A stretch of 64,000 nucleotides of DNA from Testudinibacter aquarius (lineage in GTDB: Bacteria > Pseudomonadota > Gammaproteobacteria > Enterobacterales > Pasteurellaceae), in the NCBI RefSeq assembly GCF_004342725.1, contig NZ_SMCP01000001.1, positions 62,001-126,000 of the forward strand. The letters are read 5' to 3'. Shown one piece after another: positions 1 through 9,910 of the stretch. A program made the position numbers and the translations under genes. Positions within the stretch are counted from its first letter, which is position 1. The number at the start of each line of letters is the position of its first letter. The notes under the pieces are model-generated. The model searched no databases and was not told where the DNA came from. It worked only from the letters and a program-made list of their open reading frames with translations.

Positions 1-472
1 ATATTACGATGCCAACGGCGAAGCCTTGAAATGTTTCCATGTGCGTGACGGCTTGGGCATTCGCATGTTGATCGAATCCGGAATTCAAGTGGCGGCGCTG
101 TCAGGACGTGACTCGCCGATTTTGCGCAAACGGATTGCCGATCTGAAAATCGATCTGTTTTTGCTCGGTAAATTAGAAAAAGAGAGCGCCTGTTTTGAAC
201 TGATGCAACAAGCCGGTGTCAGCGCCGAACAAACTGCTTATATCGGCGATGACAGCGTGGATTTACCCGCTTTTGCCGTTTGCGGCTTCTCCGCCGCCGT
301 TGCCGATGCGCCGGATTACGTTAAACAAGCCGCCGACCGCACTTTAAGCCTTGCCGGCGGCAAAGGGGCTTTTCGCGAACTGTCCGACCTGATTTTGGCG
401 GTACAAGGCAAAGATCACATTTATCGCAGTGCGCAAGGCTTTCTCGCTGCGGCAAAAAAAATGGCGCAGTAG
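1..472 (+). CDS. kdsC: 3-deoxy-D-manno-octulosonate 8-phosphate phosphatase, 3' part
   Basis: KdsC is a HAD-superfamily phosphatase that removes phosphate from KDO-8-phosphate in the cytoplasm, a step in making the KDO of lipopolysaccharide. The window opens inside the gene: the reading frame is open from base 2 (Y-Y-D-A-N-G-E-A-L-K), so the N-terminal HAD aspartates lie upstream and are not visible. Seen here are the SGRDS segment (HAD motif II region) and the GDDSVDLP segment (Mg-binding motif). About 156 codons are present, close to the C-terminal 85-90% expected for a protein of roughly 180 residues. It converges on rsmI with a gap of about 10 bases. Confidence 0.9.
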   Translation, partial: YYDANGEALKCFHVRDGLGIRMLIESGIQVAALSGRDSPILRKRIADLKIDLFLLGKLEKESACFELMQQAGVSAEQTAYIGDDSVDLPAFAVCGFSAAVADAPDYVKQAADRTLSLAGGKGAFRELSDLILAVQGKDHIYRSAQGFLAAAKKMAQ

Positions 473-482
473 TAGCTGTTGG

Positions 483-1334
483 TTACCCCGCTTTAAAATG
501 CGCTAGCCCAAATTGGTACAGCGCGTTTTTTTTATAACCGTAAAGCTCGGCAACAATCGCAGCCGCTTTTTTCAGCGGCAGTTCTTGGCTAATCAGCTCT
601 AACGCTTTGGTTGCGTCGGTAGAAAATTCACTTTCCTCAACCGCACTTTGCCCTTCGACAATCAGCACCATTTCGCCTTTGGTACGGTTGTCATCTTGTT
701 GCAACCACGCTAATAAATTTTCAATGCTATCGCCGTGAATGCTTTCCCAAGTCTTGGTCAGTTCACGCGCCAACACCACATAGCGCGTGCTGCCCAACAC
801 GCTTTGCATATCCTGTAGGCTGTCCAGAATCCGGTGGGTCGATTCATAAAAAATCAGGGTGCGTGGCTCGGCTCTCAGCAATTCGAATTTATCACGTCTG
901 GCTTTACTTTTTGCCGGTAAAAATCCTTCAAAACAGAAACGATCAGAAGCGATTCCGGCGGCACAAAGTGCGGTTATTGCAGCACAAGCACCGGGAATCG
1001 GCACGACTTTAATCCCGGCTTGTCGACATTGACGCACTAAATGAAAGCCCGGATCGCTGATCAAGGGTGTTCCGGCATCAGAAATCAACGCAATATTTTC
1101 GCCCTGCTGCAATCGAGCAACCAGACTATCGGCTTTTTGCTGTTCATTATGATCATGCAGCGCCAGCAGCGGTTTTTTGATGCCGTAATGGCTCAACAAT
1201 ATCCCACTGTGACGGGTATCTTCCGCTGCAATCCGATCAACTGTCGCTAAAATTGTCAGCGCCCGCTGGCTGATATCCTGCAAATTCCCGATAGGGGTGG
1301 CAACGATATATAAAATTCCTGCTTGATTATCCAT
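483..1334 (-). CDS. rsmI: 16S rRNA (cytidine-1402 2'-O) methyltransferase
   Basis: RsmI uses SAM to methylate the ribose of C1402 in 16S rRNA at the ribosomal P site. The 283-residue product has the tetrapyrrole-methylase fold signatures: [15 protein letters not shown] at the N-terminus, AEDTRHSG near residue 37, [13 protein letters not shown] near residue 85, and FYESTHRI near residue 162. Length is normal for the family. It is transcribed away from lpoA, the arrangement found in enterobacteria, so the about 80 bases between them must carry both promoters. Confidence 0.96.
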   Translation of the reverse strand: MDNQAGILYIVATPIGNLQDISQRALTILATVDRIAAEDTRHSGILLSHYGIKKPLLALHDHNEQQKADSLVARLQQGENIALISDAGTPLISDPGFHLVRQCRQAGIKVVPIPGACAAITALCAAGIASDRFCFEGFLPAKSKARRDKFELLRAEPRTLIFYESTHRILDSLQDMQSVLGSTRYVVLARELTKTWESIHGDSIENLLAWLQQDDNRTKGEMVLIVEGQSAVEESEFSTDATKALELISQELPLKKAAAIVAELYGYKKNALYQFGLAHFKAG

Positions 1335-1414
1335 AAATTATTACGTCTTTGATTGATTTTAGTGTTTGAGATAAGTAAGATCGAGCTTATTATTCTAACG
1401 AATTTGGAGCTGCT

Positions 1415-3253
1415 ATGTCTAAGACTAATCTGCCTAAAGCCAATGTTGTGGCCATTTTGCTACAAAGTTGCAACATTAAATCCCTGTTAATGCCGTTTTT
1501 AATGGTGTTATTCCTTGCCGCTTGCGGTACTGATATTTTTTCCGGTTCCGGTGGTAGTCTGCTGCAACGTGACGCCAATGCCAGCTCTGAGTTTTACTTA
1601 AACCGCGCGGAACAAGCCACCAATAATACCGAAAAGACCAATTATCAGCTCTTGGCAGCACGGGTTCTGTTGACTGAAAACAAAATGAGTCAAGCGGAAA
1701 GTCTGCTCGCTTCTTTACAAAAATTGGATAAAGAGCAAACATTGGATAAAAATTTGCTTATGGCACAAATTTATGCCAACAAGCGTGCCAACAGCGATGC
1801 CAACACAGCGTTACAAGCGGTTCCGTTCAATCAGCTGAGCAATTCACAAAAAGCACGCTACTATATCACTCAAGCTAAAATTGCCGATAATCAAAATAAT
1901 TTGACCGATGCGTTGCGATCGCTAGTATTCGCCGACCAGGTGATCAGCGATACCGAACGCAAACAGCAAAATATCAATAATATCTGGAAATTGCTGCGTG
2001 CCGGTAACGCCACCACCTTGCGCAATATTGCGCCGGAAAGCGGTGATATTGCCTTGAACGGCTGGCTGTCGTTGATCAATGCTTATAACAGCAATATCGC
2101 CCAGCCGGAAAATCTGCGTAATGCAATTCAAAGCTGGCGCAGTGCTTACCCGAACCACAGCGCTGCCTACTTGCTGCCGATTGAAATTCAGGATGCACTG
2201 AATTATCAACAAGTAAGCTTAAGCAATATCGCTCTGTTACTGCCGACCAGTGGCAACGCTCAATTGATCGGTAACACAATTAAAAAAGGCTTTGATGATG
2301 CGCGTGGACAAAGTGCGGTGACAATCACCACTTACGACACCATGACCACACCCATGGCGGATATTATCGCCCAAGCAAAAGCTAACGGGGCACAAGCCAT
2401 TGTCGGGCCTTTGATCAAAAACCAGGTTGATAACCTGCTGGCAGGTGATACCAGTGGTTTGCAAGTATTGGCGCTCAATTCTACCGCCAATGCACAGCCC
2501 ATCGCCAACGTCTGTTATTATGGTCTATCCCCTGAAGCAGAAGCCCGTTCAGCAGCTGACCGTATCTGGAATGACGGTATCCGCAATCCGTTGGTGATTG
2601 TGCCACAAAATGATTTGGGGCAACGCACCGCGTCTGCATTCAATTTACGTTGGCAGCAATTAGCCGCAACTGATGCTTCAACTCAGTTTTATCATTCACC
2701 TAATGATATTTTAGCGGCATTGCAAAGCGGCTTAGGCAATTCACAGAGTGAACAACGCAGTGAAACGATTGCGGCAATTACCGGTGCTAATGTACAAACT
2801 AATAGCTACACGCGTGAAGATATTCAAGCGTTATATATTGTTGCCGACAGCAACGATTTACTGGATATTAAAAATACCATCAATAATTCTGCTTATGGTC
2901 GCAATTTGAAACTATATGCGACTTCACGTAGTAATTCACCAAATAACGGTCCTGATTATCGTCTGACAATGGAAGGATTGAAATTCAGTGAAATTCCTTT
3001 CCTGAGCGATACCCAAAACAGCCAATACAACCAAGTCGCCAATGCATTGGGTGGCGATTATTCGCTGATCCGTTTATATGCAATGGGTTCAGATGCTTGG
3101 TTATTAATTAATAAATTCAATGAATTACGGCAAATTCCAGGATATACAATTAACGGTTTAACCGGTAAGTTAAGCGCTGGTAACGGCTGTAATATTGATC
3201 GTGATATGACGTGGCTTGAATACCAAGGCGGAGTGATTCGCATATTAAATTAA
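1415..3253 (+). CDS. lpoA: Penicillin-binding protein activator, outer-membrane lipoprotein
   Basis: LpoA is an outer-membrane lipoprotein that reaches through the periplasm and stimulates the peptidoglycan synthase PBP1a. A lipobox (LAAC, Cys37) ends a hydrophobic segment. The N-terminal third is helical and TPR-like, and the C-terminal half (about residue 265 on, starting [17 protein letters not shown]) resembles periplasmic-binding-protein folds, as in the family. The ATG at 1415 has a GGAGC ribosome site 5 bases upstream; in-frame Met26 would give a shorter, more usual signal peptide and is an alternative. It heads the lpoA-yraN-diaA-dolP cluster. Confidence 0.94.
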   Translation: MSKTNLPKANVVAILLQSCNIKSLLMPFLMVLFLAACGTDIFSGSGGSLLQRDANASSEFYLNRAEQATNNTEKTNYQLLAARVLLTENKMSQAESLLASLQKLDKEQTLDKNLLMAQIYANKRANSDANTALQAVPFNQLSNSQKARYYITQAKIADNQNNLTDALRSLVFADQVISDTERKQQNINNIWKLLRAGNATTLRNIAPESGDIALNGWLSLINAYNSNIAQPENLRNAIQSWRSAYPNHSAAYLLPIEIQDALNYQQVSLSNIALLLPTSGNAQLIGNTIKKGFDDARGQSAVTITTYDTMTTPMADIIAQAKANGAQAIVGPLIKNQVDNLLAGDTSGLQVLALNSTANAQPIANVCYYGLSPEAEARSAADRIWNDGIRNPLVIVPQNDLGQRTASAFNLRWQQLAATDASTQFYHSPNDILAALQSGLGNSQSEQRSETIAAITGANVQTNSYTREDIQALYIVADSNDLLDIKNTINNSAYGRNLKLYATSRSNSPNNGPDYRLTMEGLKFSEIPFLSDTQNSQYNQVANALGGDYSLIRLYAMGSDAWLLINKFNELRQIPGYTINGLTGKLSAGNGCNIDRDMTWLEYQGGVIRILN

Positions 3254-3270
3254 TTGCAACCATTCGAAAT

Positions 3271-3684
3271 ATGCTGGGCGGCAATAACCCTATTAGAAAA
3301 AGTGCGGTCTCCAATACTCGGCAGCAAGGGGCGCGATTTGAACATCAAGCGCGCCGCTTTTTGCAACAACAAGGATTGAAGTTCATCGCCGCTAACCAAT
3401 TCTTCCCCTGTGGTGAATTAGATTTAATTATGCAGGATGGCGACTTTATGGTTTTTGTCGAAGTGCGTCAACGCAGTGATAGCCGCTTTGGTGACGCTTG
3501 GGAAAGTATTTCTGCCCAAAAACAACGGCGCTGGATTAAGGCTGCTGAGGCCTGGTTGAACCAACAACATAAAAGTTTGGAAACCTGTGCCTGCCGCTTT
3601 GATTTAATCACTTTTGATCAACATAGAGATCAACCTGAACCGCACTTTCATTGGTTTAAACATTTTATTGAATTTAATCATTAA
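3271..3684 (+). CDS. yraN: UPF0102/YraN family protein
   Basis: A 137-residue member of the YraN (UPF0102) family, which has an endonuclease-like fold; its cellular job is not established. Visible family features are the [17 protein letters not shown] helix near residue 21, the acidic [10 protein letters not shown] segment near residue 47, and [19 protein letters not shown] near residue 63; the E-D-ExR pattern matches restriction-endonuclease-like nucleases. It starts 17 bases after lpoA and ends 8 bases before diaA, so it is almost certainly cotranscribed. The ribosome site is weak. Confidence 0.9.
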   Translation: MLGGNNPIRKSAVSNTRQQGARFEHQARRFLQQQGLKFIAANQFFPCGELDLIMQDGDFMVFVEVRQRSDSRFGDAWESISAQKQRRWIKAAEAWLNQQHKSLETCACRFDLITFDQHRDQPEPHFHWFKHFIEFNH

Positions 3685-3692
3685 CAATCGAT

Positions 3693-4289
3693 ATGAATGA
3701 TAACAATTTGTTAGACAAAGTTAAAAATACTTTCACCGAAAGCATTCAAACCCAAATTTCGGCAACCGAAAGCCTGTCAGATAGTATCGTGCAAGCCTCT
3801 GAAATGCTGGTCGGCTGCTTACTTGACGGGCATAAAATCATTGTCTGCGGCAATGGGCGCTCAAATGCCAATGCACAATTTCTGGTGACCAATTTACTGC
3901 ACCGCTACCACTTAGAACGTCCCAGCTTACCGGCACTATTAATCGGTTTGGACGGCGCCCTCGGTGCCTCGATTATTGCCGACAACAATCCGGCACAAAT
4001 TTTCTTGCGCCAATTTGAATGTGTCGCACAACCCGGTGATGTACTGATTCTGCTTTCGCCACAAGGCCGTGAAGAGGCGGTGTTGAATTTGATTCATGCC
4101 GCTAACAGCAAAGAGCTGCCGATTATCACGCTGACAGGCAGACAAAACGATCATATCCGCGGAGCCTTGGGTGAAGATGACTTAGATATTTCAATTCCGG
4201 CACAAAAAGAAGCTAGAATTATTGAAAATCACCTCCTTGTGATCAATATTTTGTGCGACTTGATTGAACATCGCCTGTTTTCCCATTAA
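3693..4289 (+). CDS. diaA: DnaA initiator-associating protein, SIS-domain
   Basis: A 198-residue SIS-domain protein of the DiaA/GmhA family. DiaA binds DnaA and promotes timely initiation at oriC, whereas GmhA isomerises sedoheptulose 7-phosphate. The choice of DiaA rests on position (lpoA-yraN-diaA-dolP is the conserved order). The SIS core is visible as KIIVCGNGRSNANAQFLVTN near residue 50, GDVLILLSPQG near residue 111 and PIITLTGR near residue 146. The usual GmhA glycine-serine pocket reads GNGRSNANA here rather than GNGGSAADA, which also favours DiaA. Confidence 0.88.
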   Translation: MNDNNLLDKVKNTFTESIQTQISATESLSDSIVQASEMLVGCLLDGHKIIVCGNGRSNANAQFLVTNLLHRYHLERPSLPALLIGLDGALGASIIADNNPAQIFLRQFECVAQPGDVLILLSPQGREEAVLNLIHAANSKELPIITLTGRQNDHIRGALGEDDLDISIPAQKEARIIENHLLVINILCDLIEHRLFSH

Positions 4290-4333
4290 TATGAAACACT
4301 AAATTCAGATAAACTCTAATTTCAGGAGCGTCT

Positions 4334-4942
4334 ATGCTACGTACTATGCCATGCACGACAACCGCCTCAAAACTTATTAAAGTCAGTTTTCTTTTGCTTG
4401 CGACCTTAGGTCTACAAGCTTGCATCACCACCGCCGTGGTCGGCACGGCTGCCGTTGCAACCAAAGTCGCAACCGATCCACGTACCGCTGGTACCCAAAT
4501 TGATGATGAAACCCTCGAGGTTCGGGTCTCTTCCGCTTTAAACAAAGATCCTGAAATTAAAGAAGACGCCCGTATCAATATTATCTCTTACAACACTAAA
4601 GTATTATTAATCGGACAAGTACCAAATGAATCTCTGCGCGAGACAGCTAAAAATCTTGCCAGTGGGGTCGATGGGGTGACCGATATCTATAATGAGATTC
4701 GTGTCGGTGGAAAAATCGGTTTTGGACAAATCAGTACCGACAGTTGGATCACCACCAGAATCAAATCCAAACTGCTGCTGAACTCTGCGGTTAAATCTAC
4801 TGATGTAAAAGTGGTCACCGAAAACGGCGAAGTATTTCTAATGGGAAATGTGACTCAGGCGCAAGCCAATGCCGCTGCTGAAGATGCTCGCTATGTCGGT
4901 GGAGTAAGCAAAGTCATCAAGGTATTCTCTTATATTAATTAA
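4334..4942 (+). CDS. dolP: BON-domain outer-membrane lipoprotein DolP
   Basis: DolP (formerly YraP) is an outer-membrane lipoprotein with two BON domains that supports envelope integrity and BAM function. A signal peptide ends at the lipobox LQAC (Cys30). Two BON repeats follow, roughly residues 55-120 (start DETLEVRVSSALNKDPE) and 130-202 (start STDSWITTRIKSKLL), each with the G-V-x-x-V turn near its end. Length (202) matches the family (about 191-195). An AGGAG ribosome site precedes the ATG. It is the last gene of the lpoA cluster. Confidence 0.93.
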   Translation: MLRTMPCTTTASKLIKVSFLLLATLGLQACITTAVVGTAAVATKVATDPRTAGTQIDDETLEVRVSSALNKDPEIKEDARINIISYNTKVLLIGQVPNESLRETAKNLASGVDGVTDIYNEIRVGGKIGFGQISTDSWITTRIKSKLLLNSAVKSTDVKVVTENGEVFLMGNVTQAQANAAAEDARYVGGVSKVIKVFSYIN

Positions 4943-4984
4943 TCGAGAATCTTCAATTGGATTCTGGCCAGCAAGGATATCGTT

Positions 4985-5644
4985 TTGCAAACAATCAAAC
5001 AGTACGCCTTAAATCAGTTTGCGGCTGCCGACTATAAAAAAATCAGTAGCATATTGTTACTCTGCGCCGTGTTAAGCGCCTGTAGCGTCAGTGAACCGGA
5101 AAAAACCATCGCTTATGTCGATCAACACTCACCGCTTTGGCAACAGCAACTGCAACATTTAAATCAGATCAAAACCTACCGTAGTAGCGGTCAACTGGGC
5201 TATATTAGCCCAGAAGAACGGTTTTCCACCCGTTTCGATTGGCAATTTGTGGACGATCAGCACTATCAACTACATCTATCTTCCGCCTTGAGCGCCACGA
5301 CCATGACTTTCCGCATGACCCCGCAAGGCTTGGTGGTCACGGATAATAAAGGCAACCGACGCGCGGCAGATAATCCACAAGCGCTACTGCAAGAGATAGT
5401 CGGCATGGAATTTCCAATCGAACTGTTCAGCTACTGGCTAAAAGGCCAACCACAAGGCAGCAACCAGTATAAAGTCGGGCAAGATTATGTGTTGGCTGAG
5501 TTAAATTACACTATCAACGGACAGCGCTGGCAGGCAAAATATACTGATTACTACTTGCAGCAACAGCCGCCGCTCCCCAAAGATATTCTGATTTCCGGTG
5601 AACGACAACAATTGAAAATTCGGGTTGACGAGTGGAAATTTTAA
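4985..5644 (+). CDS. lolB: Outer-membrane lipoprotein insertion protein LolB
   Basis: LolB is the outer-membrane-anchored receptor that takes lipoproteins from LolA and inserts them. The 219-residue product has a signal peptide with lipobox LSAC (Cys33), then the LolB pattern of a short YRSSGQLGY strand, FSTRFDWQF and a long beta-half-barrel. The start must be the TTG at 4985 (AAGGAT upstream), since no ATG or GTG occurs in frame before the lipobox and the next Met falls inside the mature domain. It overlaps or abuts ispE, as in lolB-ispE-prs clusters of other gammaproteobacteria. Confidence 0.9.
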   Translation: MQTIKQYALNQFAAADYKKISSILLLCAVLSACSVSEPEKTIAYVDQHSPLWQQQLQHLNQIKTYRSSGQLGYISPEERFSTRFDWQFVDDQHYQLHLSSALSATTMTFRMTPQGLVVTDNKGNRRAADNPQALLQEIVGMEFPIELFSYWLKGQPQGSNQYKVGQDYVLAELNYTINGQRWQAKYTDYYLQQQPPLPKDILISGERQQLKIRVDEWKF

Positions 5645-5649
5645 ATAGG

Positions 5650-6540
5650 ATGAACCAATCTTATCACTTCAACAGCGCAGTTCTGAGTGAAAATGCGCTG
5701 CAACAGCGTTATCCTTGCCCAGCTAAACTCAATCTATTTTTATACATTAATCGCCAACGTAGCGACGGGTACCATGAGCTGCAAACCCTATTTCAGTTTC
5801 TGGACTACGGCGACTGGCTCACGGTTGATATAAGAAACGACACTCAAATTAATCTCACACCGCACTTAGATGGCGTTCGCCCTGAACACAACTTAGTTTA
5901 CCGTGCCGCAAGGCTACTGCAACAGCATAGTGGCTGCCGGTTTGGTGCCGATCTGCATTTAGACAAGGTATTACCGATGGGCGGTGGGCTCGGTGGTGGT
6001 TCATCGAATGCAGCAACCGCACTTGTAGTGCTGAACCAACTTTGGCAGCTCAATCTGGATTTGGGCAGCTTAGCAAAGCTGGGACTCAGTCTCGGTGCTG
6101 ATGTTCCGATTTTTATTTATGGCAATGCCGCTTTTGCTGAAGGGGTTGGCGAAGAATTAACTGCTTGTTATCCTGAAGAAAAATGGTATTTAGTGGCTAA
6201 ACCCAATGTCAGTATCGCTACCGCCGACATTTTTGCTGATCCCGCACTGCCACGCCATACTCCTAAAAAATCGCTAACGACACTATTAAAACAAGAATTT
6301 TCCAATGATTGTGAAAAAATTGTCAGGGATCACTATCCTGAGGTTGAACATTTGCTAAACTGGTTGCTACAATATGCACCTGCACGGCTAACAGGAACCG
6401 GCGCCTGTGTTTTCGCCGAATTTGACAATAAAATAGCCGCACAACAAGTATGTAAACAATTACCCAATACTATAAATGCTTTTGTTGCACGAGGAATGAA
6501 CCACTCACCGTTGCATATTTTGCTCGGAAAAACCAGATAA
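5650..6540 (+). CDS. ispE: 4-diphosphocytidyl-2-C-methyl-D-erythritol kinase
   Basis: IspE phosphorylates CDP-methylerythritol in the MEP route to isoprenoids. It is a GHMP kinase: [23 protein letters not shown] is the N-terminal substrate site, and [18 protein letters not shown] (near residue 103) is the ATP-binding glycine loop. [12 protein letters not shown] is the C-terminal GHMP motif. I chose the ATG at 5650, after the lolB stop, over the GTG at 5632 inside lolB; both have weak ribosome sites (AATAGG directly abuts the ATG), so translation may be coupled to lolB. The protein is 296 residues from this start. Confidence 0.93.
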   Translation: MNQSYHFNSAVLSENALQQRYPCPAKLNLFLYINRQRSDGYHELQTLFQFLDYGDWLTVDIRNDTQINLTPHLDGVRPEHNLVYRAARLLQQHSGCRFGADLHLDKVLPMGGGLGGGSSNAATALVVLNQLWQLNLDLGSLAKLGLSLGADVPIFIYGNAAFAEGVGEELTACYPEEKWYLVAKPNVSIATADIFADPALPRHTPKKSLTTLLKQEFSNDCEKIVRDHYPEVEHLLNWLLQYAPARLTGTGACVFAEFDNKIAAQQVCKQLPNTINAFVARGMNHSPLHILLGKTR

Positions 6541-6636
6541 AGTCTGATATAACGCACTGACGAGATAAGATTTTACAGTAAATTTCACAGATTGCAGCGC
6601 AATCATAATTTTCAATATCCAACTTGGGGTTAAAAC

Positions 6637-7584
6637 ATGCCTGACATGAAGCTTTTTGCCGGAAACGCCACACCGGCTTTGGCCAAAAAAATTTCCGAAC
6701 GCCTATATACTTCTCTCGGTAAAGCGACCGTCGGTCGTTTCAGCGACGGTGAAATCAACGTTCAGATCAATGAAAATGTACGGGGAAGTGATGTGTTTAT
6801 CATTCAGTCCACCTGTGCGCCAACCAACGACAACCTGATGGAATTGATTGTAATGGTGGATGCTTTACGACGTGCCTCTGCTGGTCGTATCACGGCAGTC
6901 ATTCCTTATTTCGGCTATGCACGACAAGATCGCCGCGTCCGTTCTGCCCGTGTGCCGATCACTGCCAAAGTCGTTGCCGACTTTCTTTCCAGCGTCGGAA
7001 TTGACCGTGTGCTAACCTGCGACCTACACGCCGAACAGATTCAAGGCTTCTTCGATGTGCCGGTTGATAACGTTTTTGGCTCACCGGTTTTAATCAACGA
7101 TATCGTCAAAAAAACCGACTTGACCAATCCAATCGTGGTTTCACCGGATATCGGCGGGGTTGTGCGTGCCAGAGCGGTTGCCAAGTTATTAAATGACACC
7201 GATATGGCGATTATCGACAAACGTCGCCCACGCGCTAATGTGTCGCAAGTCATGCATATTATCGGCGAAGTCGCTGGTCGGGATTGCATTCTGGTTGATG
7301 ACATGATCGATACCGGTGGTACATTATGCAAGGCTGCCGATGCACTCAAAGAACGTGGCGCGCGTCGTGTTTACGCCTACGCAACTCACCCGATTTTCTC
7401 CGGTAATGCAGCACAAAATATTGCTAGCGGCGCAATCGATGAAATCGTCGTCACCGACACCATCCCACTTGCCCCTGAAATCGAAGCATTGAACAAAGTG
7501 CGGATCTTAACCCTGTCCGGCATGTTGGCAGAAGCCATCCGCAGAATCAACAACGAAGAGTCCATCTCAGCTATGTTTGACTAG
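6637..7584 (+). CDS. prs: Ribose-phosphate pyrophosphokinase
   Basis: Prs makes PRPP from ribose 5-phosphate and ATP, feeding purine, pyrimidine, His, Trp and NAD synthesis. The 315-residue product is full length: [16 protein letters not shown] at the N-terminus, the [13 protein letters not shown] loop, the ATP-loop FGYARQDRR near residue 92, the catalytic KRR ([10 protein letters not shown] near residue 194) and the PRPP-binding loop [14 protein letters not shown] near residue 214. It follows ispE after about 95 bases and is followed by a clear terminator. Confidence 0.97.
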   Translation: MPDMKLFAGNATPALAKKISERLYTSLGKATVGRFSDGEINVQINENVRGSDVFIIQSTCAPTNDNLMELIVMVDALRRASAGRITAVIPYFGYARQDRRVRSARVPITAKVVADFLSSVGIDRVLTCDLHAEQIQGFFDVPVDNVFGSPVLINDIVKKTDLTNPIVVSPDIGGVVRARAVAKLLNDTDMAIIDKRRPRANVSQVMHIIGEVAGRDCILVDDMIDTGGTLCKAADALKERGARRVYAYATHPIFSGNAAQNIASGAIDEIVVTDTIPLAPEIEALNKVRILTLSGMLAEAIRRINNEESISAMFD

Positions 7585-7604
7585 GTGAACTTCTTTCTAT
7601 AAAT

Positions 7605-7655
7605 AACTGCGCTGTAAAAGTGAAAAAACTTCAACCATAACAGCGCAGTTTTTTT
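7605..7655 (+). terminator. Rho-independent terminator after prs
   Basis: Inverted arms AACTGCGCTGT (7605-7615) and ACAGCGCAGTT (7640-7650) form an 11-bp stem with a 24-base loop, directly followed by a run of T. It lies 20 bases after the prs stop. Confidence 0.75.
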
Positions 7656-7710
7656 ACGGATAAATATTGGCTAATGTTACTTAAAAATATGAAATAGTGG
7701 GAAAGTGTTC

Positions 7711-7787
7711 TGGTGCCCCCAACAGGACTTGAACCTGTGACCAATCGATTATGAGTCGACTGCTCTGACCAACTGAGCTATGGGGGC
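7711..7787 (-). tRNA. tRNA with CAU anticodon, probably tRNA-Ile2 (lysidine type)
   Basis: A complete 77-base cloverleaf with encoded CCA. The acceptor stem is GCCCCCA paired with TGGGGGC, the D-arm is TAGCTCAGTTGGTCAGAGCA, the anticodon stem GTCGA/TCGAT encloses CTCATAA (anticodon CAT), the variable loop is TGGTC, and the T-arm is ACAGG-TTCAAGT-CCTGT. CAU could mean Met or Ile. The CGACTCATAATCG anticodon arm, the TTGGTC join and the GGTTCAAGTCC T-arm resemble enterobacterial tRNA-Ile2 (decodes AUA after lysidine modification by TilS) more than elongator tRNA-Met. The isotype is an inference; the tRNA itself is certain. Confidence 0.93.
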
Positions 7788-7890
7788 AAAATACGGTATG
7801 TATGAAGAGATGAAATTATAGAGGAATCGCTAAGCTAAGTCTATATACTCAAAATTGGTTGACTAAAAAACAAGCTTGATTCACTAAGAA

Positions 7891-7927
7891 AAAAGTGCGG
7901 TCGAAACAGCCGTCCAACCGCACTTTT
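7891..7927 (-). terminator. Inverted uptake-sequence pair terminating rpoD
   Basis: AAAAGTGCGGT (7891-7901) and ACCGCACTTTT (7917-7927) are inverted uptake signal sequences forming an 11-bp stem with a 15-base loop. On the minus strand, just past the rpoD stop, the hairpin runs into TTTTTTC, the form of an intrinsic terminator. Confidence 0.75.
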
Positions 7928-7953
7928 ATCAATTTAAGTAAAATTGTCTATCG

Positions 7954-9816
7954 CTATTCATCCAAAAAGCTCTTGAGGTTTTCTGAGCGGCTCGGATGAC
8001 GCAATTTACGCAGTGCTTTAGCTTCGATTTGACGAATTCGTTCACGGGTTACATCAAATTGTTTACCCACCTCTTCCAAGGTGTGGTCGGTATTCATATC
8101 GATCCCGAAACGCATCCGCAACACTTTGGCTTCACGCGGAGTCAGTCCGTCTAACACTTCTTGCGTCGCCATTTTCAAGCTTTCAGCAGTGGCCGAATCC
8201 AACGGTAGCTCCAAGGTACTATCTTCGATAAAATCACCTAAATGTGAATCGTCGTCATCACCAATCGGCGTTTCCATCGAAATTGGTTCTTTGGCGATTT
8301 TCAGCACTTTACGGATTTTATCTTCCGGCATATTCATGCGTTCCGCCAACTCTTCCGGTGTGGCATCACGCCCCATTTCCTGCAACATTTGACGCGAAAT
8401 ACGATTTAATTTATTAATGGTTTCAATCATATGCACTGGAATACGAATCGTGCGTGCCTGATCGGCAATCGAACGAGTGATCGCCTGACGGATCCACCAA
8501 GTTGCATAGGTAGAAAATTTATAACCACGCCGATATTCAAATTTATCTACCGCTTTCATCAAGCCGATATTGCCCTCTTGAATCAGATCCAAGAACTGTA
8601 GCCCACGGTTAGTGTATTTTTTGGCAATCGAAATTACCAAACGCAAGTTGGCTTCCACCATCTCTTTTTTGGCGCGGCGGGCTTTCAGTTCGCCTTGCGA
8701 AATCCGTTCACCGATTTCACGAATTTGTGCTACCGATAGGCTACTGTCTTTTTCAATCACTTCAAACTTACTGATAATGGTACGAATTTCAGGCTCGTAG
8801 CTCTGTAATTTCTCCGACCATGGCTTGCCCGCGTTTAACGCTTTAACTAACCAAGTATCACTAGTTTCATGCCCGATAAAGCCTTTCGGGAAGTAACTGC
8901 TCGGCACTTTGCTGTATTCATTAACCAAGCGACGCAACAACCGCTCTTCGGTACGGATACGTTTCAACATACCACGCATCAACAACACCAAACTATCAAA
9001 TTGTTTCGGCACTAAGCGGAATTGTTGGAATACATCCGAAAGTACCGCAATATGTTCTTTGGCTTTTTTACTGGTGCGCCCATGTTTTCTGATCACTTCC
9101 AGCGTTACGCTGTACTGCTCTTTTAACTCTGTAAATTTTTGACGGGCAAATTCCGGATCAATACTATTATCAGAATCATCACTATCTGCCGCAGTCCCGT
9201 CTTCACTCTCTTCTTCATCATCATCCAGATCTGCAGCGGCGGTTTCACTTTCGCCGTCTTCCTCGTCAAAATTTTCTGACAGTTCCACGGCCTCTTCGGT
9301 CACAATGTCATTCAAATCTACAAAACCGGTGATGAGATCGGTCAAACGAATCGTACCGGCTTCAACTTGATCATACTGCTCCAGTAATGAGGTGATCGCT
9401 TCCGGATACTCTGCCACCGCACTTTGTACTTCGTTGATCCCTTCTTCAATGCGTTTGGCAATATCAATCTCGCCTTCGCGGGTCAACAGCTCTACGCTGC
9501 CCATTTCACGCATATACATTCGCACCGGATCGGTGGTACGACCCAGCTCAGCCTCTACACTCGACAATACTTGTGTGGCTTCTTCTACCGCATCTTCATC
9601 GGCGATATTTTCATTCAACATCAAGTCATCAGCATCCGGCGCTGTTTCCAGCACTTGGATTCCCATGTCGTTGATCATTTGAATAATATCTTCAATCTGC
9701 TCGGCATCCACCAACTCTTCCGGCAGGTGATCGTTCACCTCAGCAAAAGTTAAATAGCCTTGCTCTTTTCCTTGGGCAATCAGCAGTTTTAATTGAGATT
9801 TAGAGGTTTGCTCCAT
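7954..9816 (-). CDS. rpoD: RNA polymerase primary sigma factor (sigma-70)
   Basis: The housekeeping sigma factor that directs RNA polymerase to most promoters. The 620-residue product has region 1.1 at the N-terminus and 1.2 at [16 protein letters not shown] (near residue 97). A long acidic non-conserved region follows ([18 protein letters not shown]). Region 2 holds [30 protein letters not shown] and the -10-recognising [17 protein letters not shown], then come region 3 ([14 protein letters not shown]) and region 4.2 ([30 protein letters not shown]). It is the last gene of rpsU-dnaG-rpoD. Confidence 0.98.
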   Translation of the reverse strand: MEQTSKSQLKLLIAQGKEQGYLTFAEVNDHLPEELVDAEQIEDIIQMINDMGIQVLETAPDADDLMLNENIADEDAVEEATQVLSSVEAELGRTTDPVRMYMREMGSVELLTREGEIDIAKRIEEGINEVQSAVAEYPEAITSLLEQYDQVEAGTIRLTDLITGFVDLNDIVTEEAVELSENFDEEDGESETAAADLDDDEEESEDGTAADSDDSDNSIDPEFARQKFTELKEQYSVTLEVIRKHGRTSKKAKEHIAVLSDVFQQFRLVPKQFDSLVLLMRGMLKRIRTEERLLRRLVNEYSKVPSSYFPKGFIGHETSDTWLVKALNAGKPWSEKLQSYEPEIRTIISKFEVIEKDSSLSVAQIREIGERISQGELKARRAKKEMVEANLRLVISIAKKYTNRGLQFLDLIQEGNIGLMKAVDKFEYRRGYKFSTYATWWIRQAITRSIADQARTIRIPVHMIETINKLNRISRQMLQEMGRDATPEELAERMNMPEDKIRKVLKIAKEPISMETPIGDDDDSHLGDFIEDSTLELPLDSATAESLKMATQEVLDGLTPREAKVLRMRFGIDMNTDHTLEEVGKQFDVTRERIRQIEAKALRKLRHPSRSENLKSFLDE

Positions 9817-9910
9817 AAATTTGATATCCGCACTTATTGATTATTGAGGTTAAAAGGCAAATTACAGCTGTGGATTATACCATAGCTGCCGATTCCAACC
9901 CAACGGATTC

